Below, piece by piece: positions 8,984 through 17,021 of a stretch of 64,000 nucleotides of DNA. Positions within the stretch are counted from its first letter, which is position 1, and each line of letters starts with the position of its first letter. This DNA is from JAYFRL01 sp034925905. GTDB taxonomy: Bacteria; Bacillota; Clostridia; Lachnospirales; Anaerotignaceae. The translations under genes were made by a program, and so were the position numbers. The stretch spans positions 19,175 through 83,174 of the forward strand of contig JAYFRL010000014.1 of assembly GCA_034925905.1 (NCBI GenBank). The letters are read 5' to 3'. The notes beneath the pieces were generated by a model. The model ran no database searches. It was not told the DNA's origin and saw nothing but the letters and a program-made list of their open reading frames with translations.

Positions 8984-8999
8984 CGTTTCACGTGAAACA
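8984..8999. promoter_or_regulatory. parS site 1
   Basis: CGTTTCACGTGAAACA, with the perfect palindrome GTTTCACGTGAAAC at 8985-8998. It matches the Bacillus-type parS consensus TGTTTCACGTGAAACA except at the first base. It lies about 65 bases upstream of parA. Confidence 0.9.
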
Positions 9000-9021
9000 T
9001 TCAATATTTTTTATTTTTTTA

Positions 9022-9037
9022 TGTTTCACGTGAAACG
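9022..9037. promoter_or_regulatory. parS site 2
   Basis: TGTTTCACGTGAAACG, with the same 14-base palindrome core at 9023-9036. Its centre is 38 bp from that of the first site and the two are separated by a pure A/T tract. A doublet next to parAB usually marks the origin-proximal part of a chromosome. Confidence 0.9.
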
Positions 9038-9154
9038 TAGGAAGGATTTTTAAAATAGGCGATAAAAATAAGGTTAAACAATCTTAGGATAATTTAGGTA
9101 AATTTTTTGGAAGGTTTTAAAAAACAGCAAAGAAATAAGGAATAATAAATTTTA

Positions 9155-9184
9155 AATAAAAAAGGCCTGGATTCTCCAAGCCCT
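9155..9184 (-). terminator. Terminator after the lipid kinase gene
   Basis: On the minus strand AGGGCTTGGA pairs with TCCAGGCC (two G-U pairs) around a short GAA loop, then a T run. It begins directly at the stop of the kinase gene, ending that unit before parA. Confidence 0.8.
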
Positions 9185-10096
9185 TTAATATTTGTTATTG
9201 AAATTTTCAAACACTTTTATTGCTTTGTTTAAAGCTTTAACTTCTATAGGGAAAAGCGGACCCGCTTCCCCGTCTATGTTTGTTTCGGCAAATTTATTAT
9301 TTTCTCCGAGGAACTCTATGTTAAAAAAGCTGTCCTGTAAATATATAATGCTTTCATAATGTATGTGTTCTCCTCGTAAAACATTTACAAGCATTTTTGC
9401 AATATCGAAAACAGGCTTTGCCTTAACAGCGATAAAATCCAGCTTTCCGTCCGATATTGAGGCATAGGGAGCCAGGTTTGTGAAGCTGCCGGCCCCGGCG
9501 CTGTTTAATATAAGAAAGAGGAAAATATCTTCCTCAAAACTGCCTTTAGAAGTTGTTATCTTTAACGGCAATGGTTTAATATCGGGGAGTTGCTCCAAAC
9601 CCTTTATATAATAGGCCATTTTTCCAAGAGCATTTTTAAAATCGGTGTCCACGTTTTGGGATACATTGCTCAAAATACCGCCTGCACAAACATTTATAAA
9701 ATATTTTCCATTTACATAGCCGATATCTATATTTTTTGGCTTTTTCTGAACGATGATGCTGCAGGAAGATTCCAAGTTTTCCGTTTTAAAATTTAAAAAA
9801 GAAGCAAAATCATTTGCCGTTCCCGAAGGAATTATTCCAAGAGGAATATGGTTAAGCTCATATTTCATCATCGAATTAAGCACAAGATTAACCGTTCCGT
9901 CACCGCCTGAAGCTACGATAACATCGTAATCTTTGGGCATTTCAGAGAAATGTCTTTCTATATCTCCCTTTTCTATGCTTCTGAATACGTGAACGTCATA
10001 GCCGCCCTGCTGGAATATTTTTATGCAGACGTCCAAATCAAATTTGAAGCTTTTATCTCCCGAAAACGGGTTATAAACCAGCTTGAGTTTTTTCAT
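9185..10096 (-). CDS. Diacylglycerol/lipid kinase (YegS/BmrU family)
   Basis: ATP-dependent lipid kinase of the diacylglycerol-kinase catalytic family, thought to phosphorylate diacylglycerol or related lipids at the inner membrane face. The N-terminal LVYNPFSGDKSF is the family start, GGDGTVNLVLN (about residues 63-73) is the nucleotide-binding motif, and LGIIPSGTANDFASFL (about 87-102) is the second signature. The C-terminal beta-sandwich has DGKLDFIAV. 303 residues is normal. GGAGGATTTTT precedes the ATG. It follows argS by about 10 bases and is probably cotranscribed with it. Substrate specificity is not decidable here. Confidence 0.9.
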   Translation of the reverse strand: MKKLKLVYNPFSGDKSFKFDLDVCIKIFQQGGYDVHVFRSIEKGDIERHFSEMPKDYDVIVASGGDGTVNLVLNSMMKYELNHIPLGIIPSGTANDFASFLNFKTENLESSCSIIVQKKPKNIDIGYVNGKYFINVCAGGILSNVSQNVDTDFKNALGKMAYYIKGLEQLPDIKPLPLKITTSKGSFEEDIFLFLILNSAGAGSFTNLAPYASISDGKLDFIAVKAKPVFDIAKMLVNVLRGEHIHYESIIYLQDSFFNIEFLGENNKFAETNIDGEAGPLFPIEVKALNKAIKVFENFNNKY

Positions 10097-10106
10097 AAAA
10101 ATCCTC

Positions 10107-11798
10107 CTACATTTGCTCCGGAGCCTTTATGCCTAAAATAGAAAGACCCGAGGAAAGCGTTGTTTTAACTGCGCTTACAACTAAAAGCCTTGCACATTTA
10201 AGGTTTTCGTCGCTGTTTAATATCGGATTGTCATGATAAAATCTATTAAACGCCTGAGCTATATCCACAAGCCTGCGGGTTATGATTGAAGGCTCGTGTT
10301 TTTCAGCGGCTTCCTTTATTTTGTCAGGATACGAATCTATAAGCTTTGCTATTTCTATGCTTGCGCTGTCTGAAAGCAGCGAAAAATCTACATCTTTAAA
10401 AGAAGAGTCTGCTTTTTTAAGTATGCTGCATGCCCTAGCATGGGTATATTGTACATAAGGCCCTGTTTCTCCGTCAAAATTAAGCATCCTTGACCAGCTG
10501 AAAACAACGTCTTTTATCCTTCCGTTATATAAATCATTGAATATAACAGCACCAATCCCAACCTGTTTTGCAACATTATACTTATCTTCAAGCTCAGGAT
10601 TTTTTTCGTTTATAATTTTCAATGTTTCTGAAACGGCTTCGTTTAAAAGCTCCTCCATGAGCACAACATTACCCTTTCTTGTAGAGAGCTTGCCGCTTTC
10701 AAGGCTAACCAGACCAAAGGGCACATGATAAAGGTCCTTATACCAAGCATACCCCATTTTTCGAATAACTTCGAACCATTGAGCAAAGTGCAGGTTTTGG
10801 TCTAAAGCCGTTAAGTATATACATTTGCAGAAATCATATGTTTTTTTACGGTATATCGCTGCGGTTATATCTCTGGTGGCATAAAGCGTTCCTCCGTCGC
10901 TCCTGATTATAAGGCATGGAGGCATTTTTTCCTCATCCAGGGGAACTATCATAGCACCATCGTCTTCAACGAGGAGCTTTTTTTCCTTAAGCTCGGAAAC
11001 AATGGCATCCATTTTGTCATTATAGAAGCTTTCGCCTGTGAAAGCATCAAAATTAACGCCCAGCATATTGTAAACACGGTTAAATTCCTTTATACTTATA
11101 TCGTAAAACCATTTCCAAAGCCCTAAAGCTTCGGAATCCCCTTCTTGCATTTTAACAAAGTAGCTTCTTGCATCGTCATTTAATGAAGGGGTGGTTTCCA
11201 CCTCGTCGTGGAATTTAACATAAAGGCGCATAAGCTCGGAAATTCCTGAGTTTTCTATCTCTTTATCGTTTCCCCAGAGCTTATATGCAACGATGAGCTT
11301 GCCAAATTGCGTGCCCCAATCGCCCAAATGGTTTATTCCAACAACCTTATAGCCTAGTTTTTTATATATGTTGCATATGGCGTTTCCGATAACTGTGGAA
11401 CGCAGATGCCCGACATGAAAGGGTTTGGCGATGTTTGGCGATGAAAAATCCACAACGACCGTTTTTCCTTCTCCCATATCGGAAGAGCCGAAATCTTCGC
11501 CAAGTAAAACCACGCGGCTAAAAACGTCTTTAACAAAGGCTTTCTTGTTTGTGAAAAAGTTTATATAAGCGCCTTTAACCTCTGTTTTTTCAAACAGCTC
11601 AGATGCCTCTATTTTACCGGAAAGTTCGTCCGCTATAATTGCAGGGGCTTTCTTAAGCACTTTTGCCAGCTTAAAGCAAGGGAAAGCATAATCACCCATA
11701 TTAGGGTCCGGCGGGACCTCGGTTGATATATAGCATTCGTTTATATCTGCACCGGACGCCTTTGAGATAAGGGCTGCGGCTTCAAGTTTAAAATCCAT
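10107..11798 (-). CDS. argS: Arginyl-tRNA synthetase
   Basis: Class I aminoacyl-tRNA synthetase charging tRNA-Arg. It has the N-terminal additional domain, then SSPNIAKPFHVGHLRST with the HIGH-equivalent HVGH near residues 120-125, the KMSKS-equivalent LSTRKGNVV near 375, and a C-terminal DALR anticodon-binding domain with YVQYTHARA before it. I start at ATG 11798 (MDFKLEAAALISKA), giving 563 residues and preceded by GAAGGG; an upstream in-frame start at 11831 lacks a good site. Transcribed with the lipid kinase gene downstream. No T-box or other leader was recognised upstream. Confidence 0.97.
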   Translation of the reverse strand: MDFKLEAAALISKASGADINECYISTEVPPDPNMGDYAFPCFKLAKVLKKAPAIIADELSGKIEASELFEKTEVKGAYINFFTNKKAFVKDVFSRVVLLGEDFGSSDMGEGKTVVVDFSSPNIAKPFHVGHLRSTVIGNAICNIYKKLGYKVVGINHLGDWGTQFGKLIVAYKLWGNDKEIENSGISELMRLYVKFHDEVETTPSLNDDARSYFVKMQEGDSEALGLWKWFYDISIKEFNRVYNMLGVNFDAFTGESFYNDKMDAIVSELKEKKLLVEDDGAMIVPLDEEKMPPCLIIRSDGGTLYATRDITAAIYRKKTYDFCKCIYLTALDQNLHFAQWFEVIRKMGYAWYKDLYHVPFGLVSLESGKLSTRKGNVVLMEELLNEAVSETLKIINEKNPELEDKYNVAKQVGIGAVIFNDLYNGRIKDVVFSWSRMLNFDGETGPYVQYTHARACSILKKADSSFKDVDFSLLSDSASIEIAKLIDSYPDKIKEAAEKHEPSIITRRLVDIAQAFNRFYHDNPILNSDENLKCARLLVVSAVKTTLSSGLSILGIKAPEQM

Positions 11799-11894
11799 AA
11801 ATTTCAATCCCTTCAATAAAACGTGTTTCAAAAGTTTATAAATGCGTATATAATATATTTAAATAAACTTAACATATAAATGTCTAAAAATCAA

Positions 11895-12080
11895 CTAAAG
11901 CCTAAGCAGGATATGGAAGCACTTTAATAAATAGTTTACGGAAAAATCAATAATAATATACGAATAAAGGCAATATACGGCAGCATCTAAAAGCACGGAT
12001 TTTTTAACAAAAAGTTTAACAAAATCCGTGGCGGCATATATGATTATTATTTTTACAAACAGTATGAATAATTCTCTCAA
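11895..12080 (-). CDS. Small hydrophobic protein, possibly two membrane helices
   Basis: An unrecognised 61-residue protein beginning MRELFILFVKIIIIYAATDF. Two hydrophobic stretches (about residues 4-18 and 33-52) flank KLFVKKS. GAGGTG sits a few bases before TTG 12080, a good ribosome site; GTG at 12089 is an alternative start but overlaps that site. It lies between argS and the divergent hydrolase gene in a stretch otherwise without genes. No family is assigned. It could be a real small membrane protein or a chance A/T-rich frame. Confidence 0.45.
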   Translation of the reverse strand: MRELFILFVKIIIIYAATDFVKLFVKKSVLLDAAVYCLYSYIIIDFSVNYLLKCFHILLRL

Positions 12081-12154
12081 AGCACCCACCTCAATTAAAT
12101 TATATTTCGTATATTAAAAGAGATACTTTTCTTTTAAAAAAGGGGGTTTAAATT

Positions 12155-13096
12155 TTGAAAAAGAAAACCGCAGCAAAGCTTATAATAATACCGGCGGCGC
12201 TTGGCGCGGCTGTTGCAGCATTTAATAAAATGATTTTTCTGCTTGCCGAAAAGGGGAAAGAGCCTTCGGACAAGGAGTTTTACGAAACTCCGTTTGGCAG
12301 CGTGGCTTACGAGGAATCGGGGACAGGAAAGCCTCTTTTGCTTGTGCATGGCATGGAGATAGGAAGCTCCGGTCAGGAATGGGAGAAGAACAAGGGAGAG
12401 CTTTCCCGGAATTATACAGTATACACAATAGACCTTTTGGGTTTCGGTGAATCTGAAAAGCCGTCTATTTCGTATAGTGCATATACATTTGCCGTAATCA
12501 TAAACGGCTTTATAAAAGATATAATAGGCAAAAAAACAGCGGCCGTCGGAAGCGGCCACGCAGGAGCGGCTTTGGTTAAGGCGGCAAAGCTTGAACCTAA
12601 AAACTTTGCAAAGCTTGTTTTGGTTTCACCAAACGGCATAGTTTTTGAAAAAGCGGACAAAAATGCAAATCATTTTAAAACGCTTATAGACAGCTCGTTT
12701 ATAGGCACAACCATATATAACGTCAAGGCTTCCAAGCAGGGAATAAGAAAGCTGCTTAAGGAAAAAATGCTTTTTTCAGATGAAAAGATTACAGAAGACA
12801 TTATTTCTTCACGTTATGTAAACTCGCACATTGGCGGAGAAAACAATAAATACACCTTCTCGTCCTTTGAAGCAAAATATATGGATGCGGATATTAAAGA
12901 GGACCTAGGAAAGCTTAATATACCTGTTCTTTTAGTCTATGGGGACGACAGGCAGGAAGAAATAGAAAGGGAAGAAGAGGAAGCAAAAAAGGCTGCGCCA
13001 AATGCTTTTTTAGCAGTGTTTGAAGAAACGAAGCTTTTGCCGCATTATGAAAATCCCTTGGGCTTTAATAAGGTGGTTAAAAAGTTTTTAGGCTAA
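12155..13096 (+). CDS. Alpha/beta-hydrolase-fold protein, apparently lacking the serine nucleophile
   Basis: The TTG at 12155 is preceded by AGGGGG at 12141-12146. It begins with a basic, hydrophobic N-terminus (about residues 4-30) that may be a membrane anchor, then the fold: GKPLLLVHGMEIGSSGQEW (oxyanion region, HG at 65-66), DLLGFGESEKP (93-103), the elbow region VGSGHAGAAL (131-140), LVYGDD in the acid region and a late His in LPHYENP (H297). The elbow would normally be Gly-X-Ser-X-Gly; here the aligned position is Ala or Gly, so the usual nucleophile seems absent. It may bind rather than hydrolyse a ligand. It stands alone, ahead of the T-box leader of metY. Confidence 0.8.
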   Translation: MKKKTAAKLIIIPAALGAAVAAFNKMIFLLAEKGKEPSDKEFYETPFGSVAYEESGTGKPLLLVHGMEIGSSGQEWEKNKGELSRNYTVYTIDLLGFGESEKPSISYSAYTFAVIINGFIKDIIGKKTAAVGSGHAGAALVKAAKLEPKNFAKLVLVSPNGIVFEKADKNANHFKTLIDSSFIGTTIYNVKASKQGIRKLLKEKMLFSDEKITEDIISSRYVNSHIGGENNKYTFSSFEAKYMDADIKEDLGKLNIPVLLVYGDDRQEEIEREEEEAKKAAPNAFLAVFEETKLLPHYENPLGFNKVVKKFLG

Positions 13097-13175
13097 AAGA
13101 AATTATCCGGAATATTTTTTTGTTTGCATAAAAGAATATCGGCTGGAAAAAACAATAAAAAAACAAAATCTATGG

Positions 13176-13204
13176 TTGACAACTGAAAAAGTATGTGTTA
13201 CCAT
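13176..13204 (+). promoter_or_regulatory. Promoter of the metY-metA T-box transcript
   Basis: Consensus TTGACA (13176-13181), 17-base spacer, TACCAT (13199-13204). Transcription would start near 13211, just before the T-box leader. Confidence 0.75.
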
Positions 13205-13226
13205 GTGAAAAATCAATATTTTAAAA

Positions 13227-13492
13227 GACGATGAAGAGAAGAGTAGATTGCTAAATGTCTTTCAGAGAGCCCCGGCAGGTGAAAAAGGGCGGACAGGAAG
13301 CTTTTGAATATGGTCTCGGAGTTATGCACCGACTGCGGGTTTTTCCGCATAGGCTGCATCGGGAACGCCCGTTAAAGCGTCAGGGTATCGAAATTTTCTG
13401 TACCTATGAAGGCTTGATGCCGCAAGGCGCAGGCAAACTAAGGTGGTATCACGAAGCTTATGCTCTCGTCCTTTATGGGCGGGAGCTTTTTT
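13227..13492 (+). promoter_or_regulatory. T-box leader (methionine-type) of metY-metA
   Basis: tRNA-sensing transcription attenuator. Stem I elements are present: AAGAGTAGA, then AGAGAG (13264-13269) and GGTGAAAA in the distal loop region. The T-box AAGGTGGTATCACG at 13440-13453 contains TGGT, which pairs with the ACCA end of uncharged tRNA. The terminator GCTCTCGTCC / GGGCGGGAGC (13462-13486) with six T follows. A likely specifier is ATG at 13310-13312 in GAATATGG, matching tRNA-Met and the methionine genes downstream; TAT in the next register is the alternative. Uncharged tRNA-Met should switch metY-metA on. Confidence 0.93.
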
Positions 13493-13514
13493 AATTTGAA
13501 AAGGAGGCTAAGAA

Positions 13515-14798
13515 ATGAAAGAATATTCAATCGAAACAAAGTGTATCCAGTCTGGCTATGCGCCTGAAAACGGAGGTCCACGCCAGGTACCGATAATACA
13601 AAGCACCACTTTTAAATATGACACAGGGGAAGACATGGCAAAGCTTTTCAACCTTGAAGCAAGCGGTTATTTTTATTCAAGGCTGCAAAATCCTACAAAT
13701 GATTATGTTGCCGCTAAAATATGCGCGCTTGAAGGCGGAAGCGCCGCAATCCTCACTTCTTCAGGTCAGGCCGCTTCGTTTTACAGTGTTTTTAACATAG
13801 CCTCCTGCGGAGACCATATAGTGTCTTCCTCAGGCATATACGGAGGAACATATAACCTTTTTGGCGTAACAATGAAGCGCATGGGCATAGATTTCACGTT
13901 TGTTTCGCCGGACTGCACAGACGAAGAGCTTAACGCGGCTTTTAAGCCGAACACAAAGGCCATTTTCGGGGAAACCCTGGCAAACCCAGCGCTTACGGTT
14001 TTAGATATAGAGCGTTTTGCGCATGCGGCTCATTCCCACGGTGTTCCGCTCATAATAGATAATACCTTCGCAACGCCTATAAATTGCAGGCCTTTTGAAT
14101 GGGGAGCCGATATAATAGTACATTCCACAACAAAATATATGGATGGTCACGGCGCGTCATTGGGCGGCTGCATAGTTGATTCAGGTAAATTTGACTGGAC
14201 TAAATATCCTGACAAATATCCCGGGCTTTGCACCCCGGACGAAAGCTACCACGGCGTTATATATACGGAGAAATTCGGGCTTGCGGGAGCATATATAACA
14301 AAAGCCACAGCCCAGCTTATGAGGGATTTTGGCTCAATGCAATCTCCGCAAAACGCTTTTTTACTCAACATGGGGCTTGAAAGCCTCCATGTGCGGATGG
14401 AAAGGCACTGCCAAAACGCCGAAGCAGTAGCCGGTTTTTTAAATAAGCATGAAAAAATAGAATTTGTTAATTATTGCTCTCTTCCGGGCAATAAATATCA
14501 TGAACTCGCTAAAAAATACCTTAAAAACGGCTCTTGCGGAGTTGTAAGCTTTGGGGTTAAGGGAGGAAAGGAAGCAGCGGCCAAGTTTATGAAAAACCTT
14601 AAGCTTGCTGCAATAGAAACGCATGTTGCAGACGTAAAAACCTGCTGTTTGCATCCCGCAAGCACAACGCACAGGCAAATGAGCGACGAAGAGCTTAAAG
14701 CGGCTGGAATTTCACCAAACCTTATACGCTTTTCATGCGGTATTGAAAACGCTAACGATTTGATAGACGATATAGCTCAGGCTTTGGATAAAATTTAA
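13515..14798 (+). CDS. metY: O-acetylhomoserine sulfhydrylase
   Basis: PLP enzyme of the Cys/Met-metabolism family making homocysteine from O-acetylhomoserine and sulfide. The 427 residues start SIETKCIQSGYAPENGGPRQ, with YSRLQNPTN, the PLP lysine in HSTTKYMDGHG (about residue 207) and the C-terminal HPASTTHRQMS motif typical of MetY rather than cystathionine gamma-synthase. AAGGAGG precedes the ATG. It sits under the methionine T-box leader and is followed 28 bases later by metA, whose product would be its substrate. The neighbouring MetA carries the acetyl-CoA-type residue, consistent with this assignment. Confidence 0.95.
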   Translation: MKEYSIETKCIQSGYAPENGGPRQVPIIQSTTFKYDTGEDMAKLFNLEASGYFYSRLQNPTNDYVAAKICALEGGSAAILTSSGQAASFYSVFNIASCGDHIVSSSGIYGGTYNLFGVTMKRMGIDFTFVSPDCTDEELNAAFKPNTKAIFGETLANPALTVLDIERFAHAAHSHGVPLIIDNTFATPINCRPFEWGADIIVHSTTKYMDGHGASLGGCIVDSGKFDWTKYPDKYPGLCTPDESYHGVIYTEKFGLAGAYITKATAQLMRDFGSMQSPQNAFLLNMGLESLHVRMERHCQNAEAVAGFLNKHEKIEFVNYCSLPGNKYHELAKKYLKNGSCGVVSFGVKGGKEAAAKFMKNLKLAAIETHVADVKTCCLHPASTTHRQMSDEELKAAGISPNLIRFSCGIENANDLIDDIAQALDKI

Positions 14799-14826
14799 TA
14801 GAAGAAAATGAAAGGACGGTGATGAT

Positions 14827-15744
14827 ATGCCTGTTAAAATTCCAAACAATTTACCCGCAGCAAAGGTTTTAAGGGACGAAAACATATTTATTATAAAAAA
14901 CACAAGAGCTATAACCCAGGATATACGTCCTTTAAGAATAGCAATAGTAAACCTTATGCCAACAAAAATAGTTACGGAAACCCAGCTTGCCCGGCTTATA
15001 AGCAATACGCCGCTTCAGGTTGAAATGTTTTTGATAAAAACAAAATCCCATGATTCCAAGAATACACCAATGGGGCATATGGCTTCTTTTTACAGGGTTT
15101 TTGACGATGTAAAGGAAGAAAAATTCGACGGGCTTATAATAACCGGCGCGCCGGTGGAGCAGATTCCTTTTGAGGAAGTGGATTATTGGGATGAGCTTTG
15201 CGATATAATGAAATGGAGCAAAACCCATGTTTACAGCACCTTGCATATATGCTGGGGTGCGCAGGCCGGGCTTTATTACCATTATGGAATAGACAAATAC
15301 CCGCTTGAAGAAAAGCTTTTTGGTGTTTTTAAGCATAGGGTGGAATATAAAAACCCGATTCTTTTGCGTGGGTTTGACGATGTTTTTATGATGCCTCATT
15401 CAAGATACACAACTATAAGGCGCGAAGACGTTATAAAACAAAAAAACTTAAAAATTTTGTCTTCTTCAGATGAAGCCGGAATTTTTGCCCTGGCTTCAAA
15501 AGATGGACGCCAGATATTTATAACGGGACACCCCGAATATGACACGGATACGCTTAAAAAAGAATATCTGAGGGATAAAGACGCCGGATTAAACACGACG
15601 GTTCCAAAAAATTATTTCCCGGATGATGATGACACAAAGGAGCCTGTGGTAACATGGCGGGCGCATGCAAATTTGTTTTATTCAAACTGGCTTAACTATT
15701 ATGTTTATCAGGAAACGCCTTATGATGTTGTTTCTATAAAATAA
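14827..15744 (+). CDS. metA: Homoserine O-acetyltransferase (MetA family)
   Basis: Acylates homoserine, the first committed step of methionine synthesis. The catalytic Cys is C142 in LHICWGAQAG, and the His-Glu pair is in FITGHPEYD near residues 235-237. Residue 111 is Glu in GAPVEQIPFEEVDYW. In this family Glu111, as in Bacillus cereus MetA, favours acetyl-CoA, whereas Gly111, as in E. coli, favours succinyl-CoA, so this should be an acetyltransferase despite the name homoserine succinyltransferase often given. The 305 residues are full length. It is second in the T-box operon with metY, which uses O-acetylhomoserine. Confidence 0.95.
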   Translation: MPVKIPNNLPAAKVLRDENIFIIKNTRAITQDIRPLRIAIVNLMPTKIVTETQLARLISNTPLQVEMFLIKTKSHDSKNTPMGHMASFYRVFDDVKEEKFDGLIITGAPVEQIPFEEVDYWDELCDIMKWSKTHVYSTLHICWGAQAGLYYHYGIDKYPLEEKLFGVFKHRVEYKNPILLRGFDDVFMMPHSRYTTIRREDVIKQKNLKILSSSDEAGIFALASKDGRQIFITGHPEYDTDTLKKEYLRDKDAGLNTTVPKNYFPDDDDTKEPVVTWRAHANLFYSNWLNYYVYQETPYDVVSIK

Positions 15745-15789
15745 GCTAAAAAAGAGGGCGGCTTTTTTGCAGAAGGTTTTACGGCGCAA

Positions 15790-15842
15790 TAAAAAAGGAG
15801 CGTTTTAAAAACAGGCAAAAGCCTTAAAAACGCGCCTTCCAA
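15790..15842 (-). terminator. Terminator of the small membrane protein pair
   Basis: On the minus strand GCGTTTTTAAGGC pairs with GCC...AAAACGC around a TTTT loop, extended by GGA/TCC, then six T. It lies 14 bases past the 58-residue gene. Confidence 0.65.
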
Positions 15843-15855
15843 TAATATAAAAAAC

Positions 15856-16032
15856 TTACGGTTTAAACAAAAAGGCTATTAAAATAAACGTAAGCGCCAT
15901 AAGAGTGCCGGAAAAAAGCATAAGATTTGATATCGGTTTGCCTAAAGTTTTTTTAAATATAAAAGAGCATAATATAATGGCAAGACCTAAAACTATGCCT
16001 ACACCGAAGACAATATAATATAAGAAAAGCAT
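15856..16032 (-). CDS. Small two-helix membrane protein
   Basis: An unrecognised 58-residue protein starting MLFLYYIVFGVGIVLGLAII. Two membrane helices (about 3-22 and 37-56) are joined by a basic loop FKKTLGKP, giving a hairpin topology. GGAGG lies 9 bases before ATG 16032; a TTG three codons upstream is too close to that site. It is second in a minus-strand pair with the next small membrane gene, about 20 bases downstream of it, and both precede a good terminator, supporting real expression. Confidence 0.65.
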   Translation of the reverse strand: MLFLYYIVFGVGIVLGLAIILCSFIFKKTLGKPISNLMLFSGTLMALTFILIAFLFKP

Positions 16033-16052
16033 AAAAACCAACCTCCGCTTTT

Positions 16053-16238
16053 TTAATCTTCTTTTGAAGAGCCAAAGACGGTTTTATCTTTAAAATCGAC
16101 TTTGATATCACGGTATGCTTCCTTTATTCCGCTTTTAACCGCATATTTGATTATAAAAAATAAAATTAAAAGCGTGAAAGCAATCCATACCAGCCATAAT
16201 ATTAAAACACCTATAGTAGCAACACCTGCATTCATCAT
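16053..16238 (-). CDS. Small single-pass membrane protein
   Basis: A 61-residue protein of unknown function. One long hydrophobic helix (about residues 4-30) is followed by a charged tail, IKYAVKSGIKEAYRDIKVDF. It resembles short uncharacterised membrane proteins common in Clostridia, but I do not name a family. AGGAGAG precedes the ATG. It is 18 bases downstream of the cytidylate-kinase-like gene and 20 bases upstream of the second small gene, so the three look like one transcript from the promoter at 16900-16928. Confidence 0.7.
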   Translation of the reverse strand: MMNAGVATIGVLILWLVWIAFTLLILFFIIKYAVKSGIKEAYRDIKVDFKDKTVFGSSKED

Positions 16239-16256
16239 AAAGGCTCTCCTTTTTTA

Positions 16257-16856
16257 TTAAAATCTTAGGTTAACATATTCGGCAAGAAGCGCCGCGGTTT
16301 TCTCTATCCCTAGTTTTCCGCTGTTTATAAGCAAATCATAGCTTCCTTTTTCGCCCCATTTTTTGCCGGAATAGAAATTATAATAACCAGCTCTTTTTTT
16401 ATCGGTTTTAATTATGGCGTCTTCAAGCTTGTTTTCAGGGACGCCGTACGAAAGGGCGCGCTGCTTTTTAAACTCCATATCGGCATATATAAATATATTG
16501 ATGACATTTTCAAAATCTTCAAGTGCGTAATCAGCGCAGCGGCCTATTATAACGCAAGAACCTTTTTGAGCTATATCCCTTATGGCGTCAAACTGGGCAA
16601 GAAAAACCTTATGGTTTATAGGAAGACCTGTTACTCCGGCGGAAGATGCCCCGGAAGAAAAAGCATAAAAAAAGCTTGAAGCAGGTTTTTCGTCATGCTG
16701 GTTGAAAATTTCTTCATCTAGACCGCTTCCGGCTGAAGCTACCTTAAGCAGCTCCTTGTCATAAAAAGGAATTCCCAAAAAAGACGCGAGCCTTTCGCCT
16801 ATTTCCTTGCCGCCGCTTCCATATTGGCGGCCTATGGTTATATAATAGCTATCCAT
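16257..16856 (-). CDS. Cytidylate-kinase-like family protein
   Basis: A P-loop nucleotide kinase of the cytidylate-kinase-like family; the true substrate is not established. The P-loop is unusual, TIGRQYGSGGKEIG at about residues 7-20, as in that family. The LID/second half has VIIGRCADYAL, then YGVPENKLEDAI. I start at ATG 16856 (MDSYYITIGRQYG, 199 residues) with GGGAAG upstream; an earlier in-frame ATG extends over the promoter and is rejected. A clear promoter lies 44-72 bases upstream. Heads a unit with two small membrane protein genes. Confidence 0.85.
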   Translation of the reverse strand: MDSYYITIGRQYGSGGKEIGERLASFLGIPFYDKELLKVASAGSGLDEEIFNQHDEKPASSFFYAFSSGASSAGVTGLPINHKVFLAQFDAIRDIAQKGSCVIIGRCADYALEDFENVINIFIYADMEFKKQRALSYGVPENKLEDAIIKTDKKRAGYYNFYSGKKWGEKGSYDLLINSGKLGIEKTAALLAEYVNLRF

Positions 16857-16899
16857 TAACACACACTTCCCTTGCTTGTTTACTTTAAGGATTTTGTTA

Positions 16900-16928
16900 A
16901 TTATAACATGTTTTAAAGTGACCTTCAA
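16900..16928 (-). promoter_or_regulatory. Promoter of the cytidylate-kinase-like gene
   Basis: Read on the minus strand: TTGAAG (16928-16923), 17-base spacer, consensus TATAAT (16905-16900). Confidence 0.75.
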
Positions 16929-16965
16929 TTTAATTATTTTAAGATAACAAAAAAACACTTATGGA

Positions 16966-16994
16966 TTGACCTTTTCATTTCGGTATGCTTAAAT
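16966..16994 (+). promoter_or_regulatory. Promoter of wecB
   Basis: TTGACC (16966-16971), 17-base spacer, TTAAAT (16989-16994); divergent from the minus-strand promoter about 40 bases away. Confidence 0.55.
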
Positions 16995-17021
16995 TAAAAG
17001 GTGAGAAAGGGAGTGTTTTAG

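Noticed and set aside
8730..9053. Plus-strand open frame across the parA start and parS sites
   Set aside because: It is antisense to parA and runs through the palindromes; no ribosome site or family.
13255..13494. Plus-strand 79-residue open frame
   Set aside because: It lies wholly inside the T-box leader and has no protein similarity; the RNA explains the sequence.
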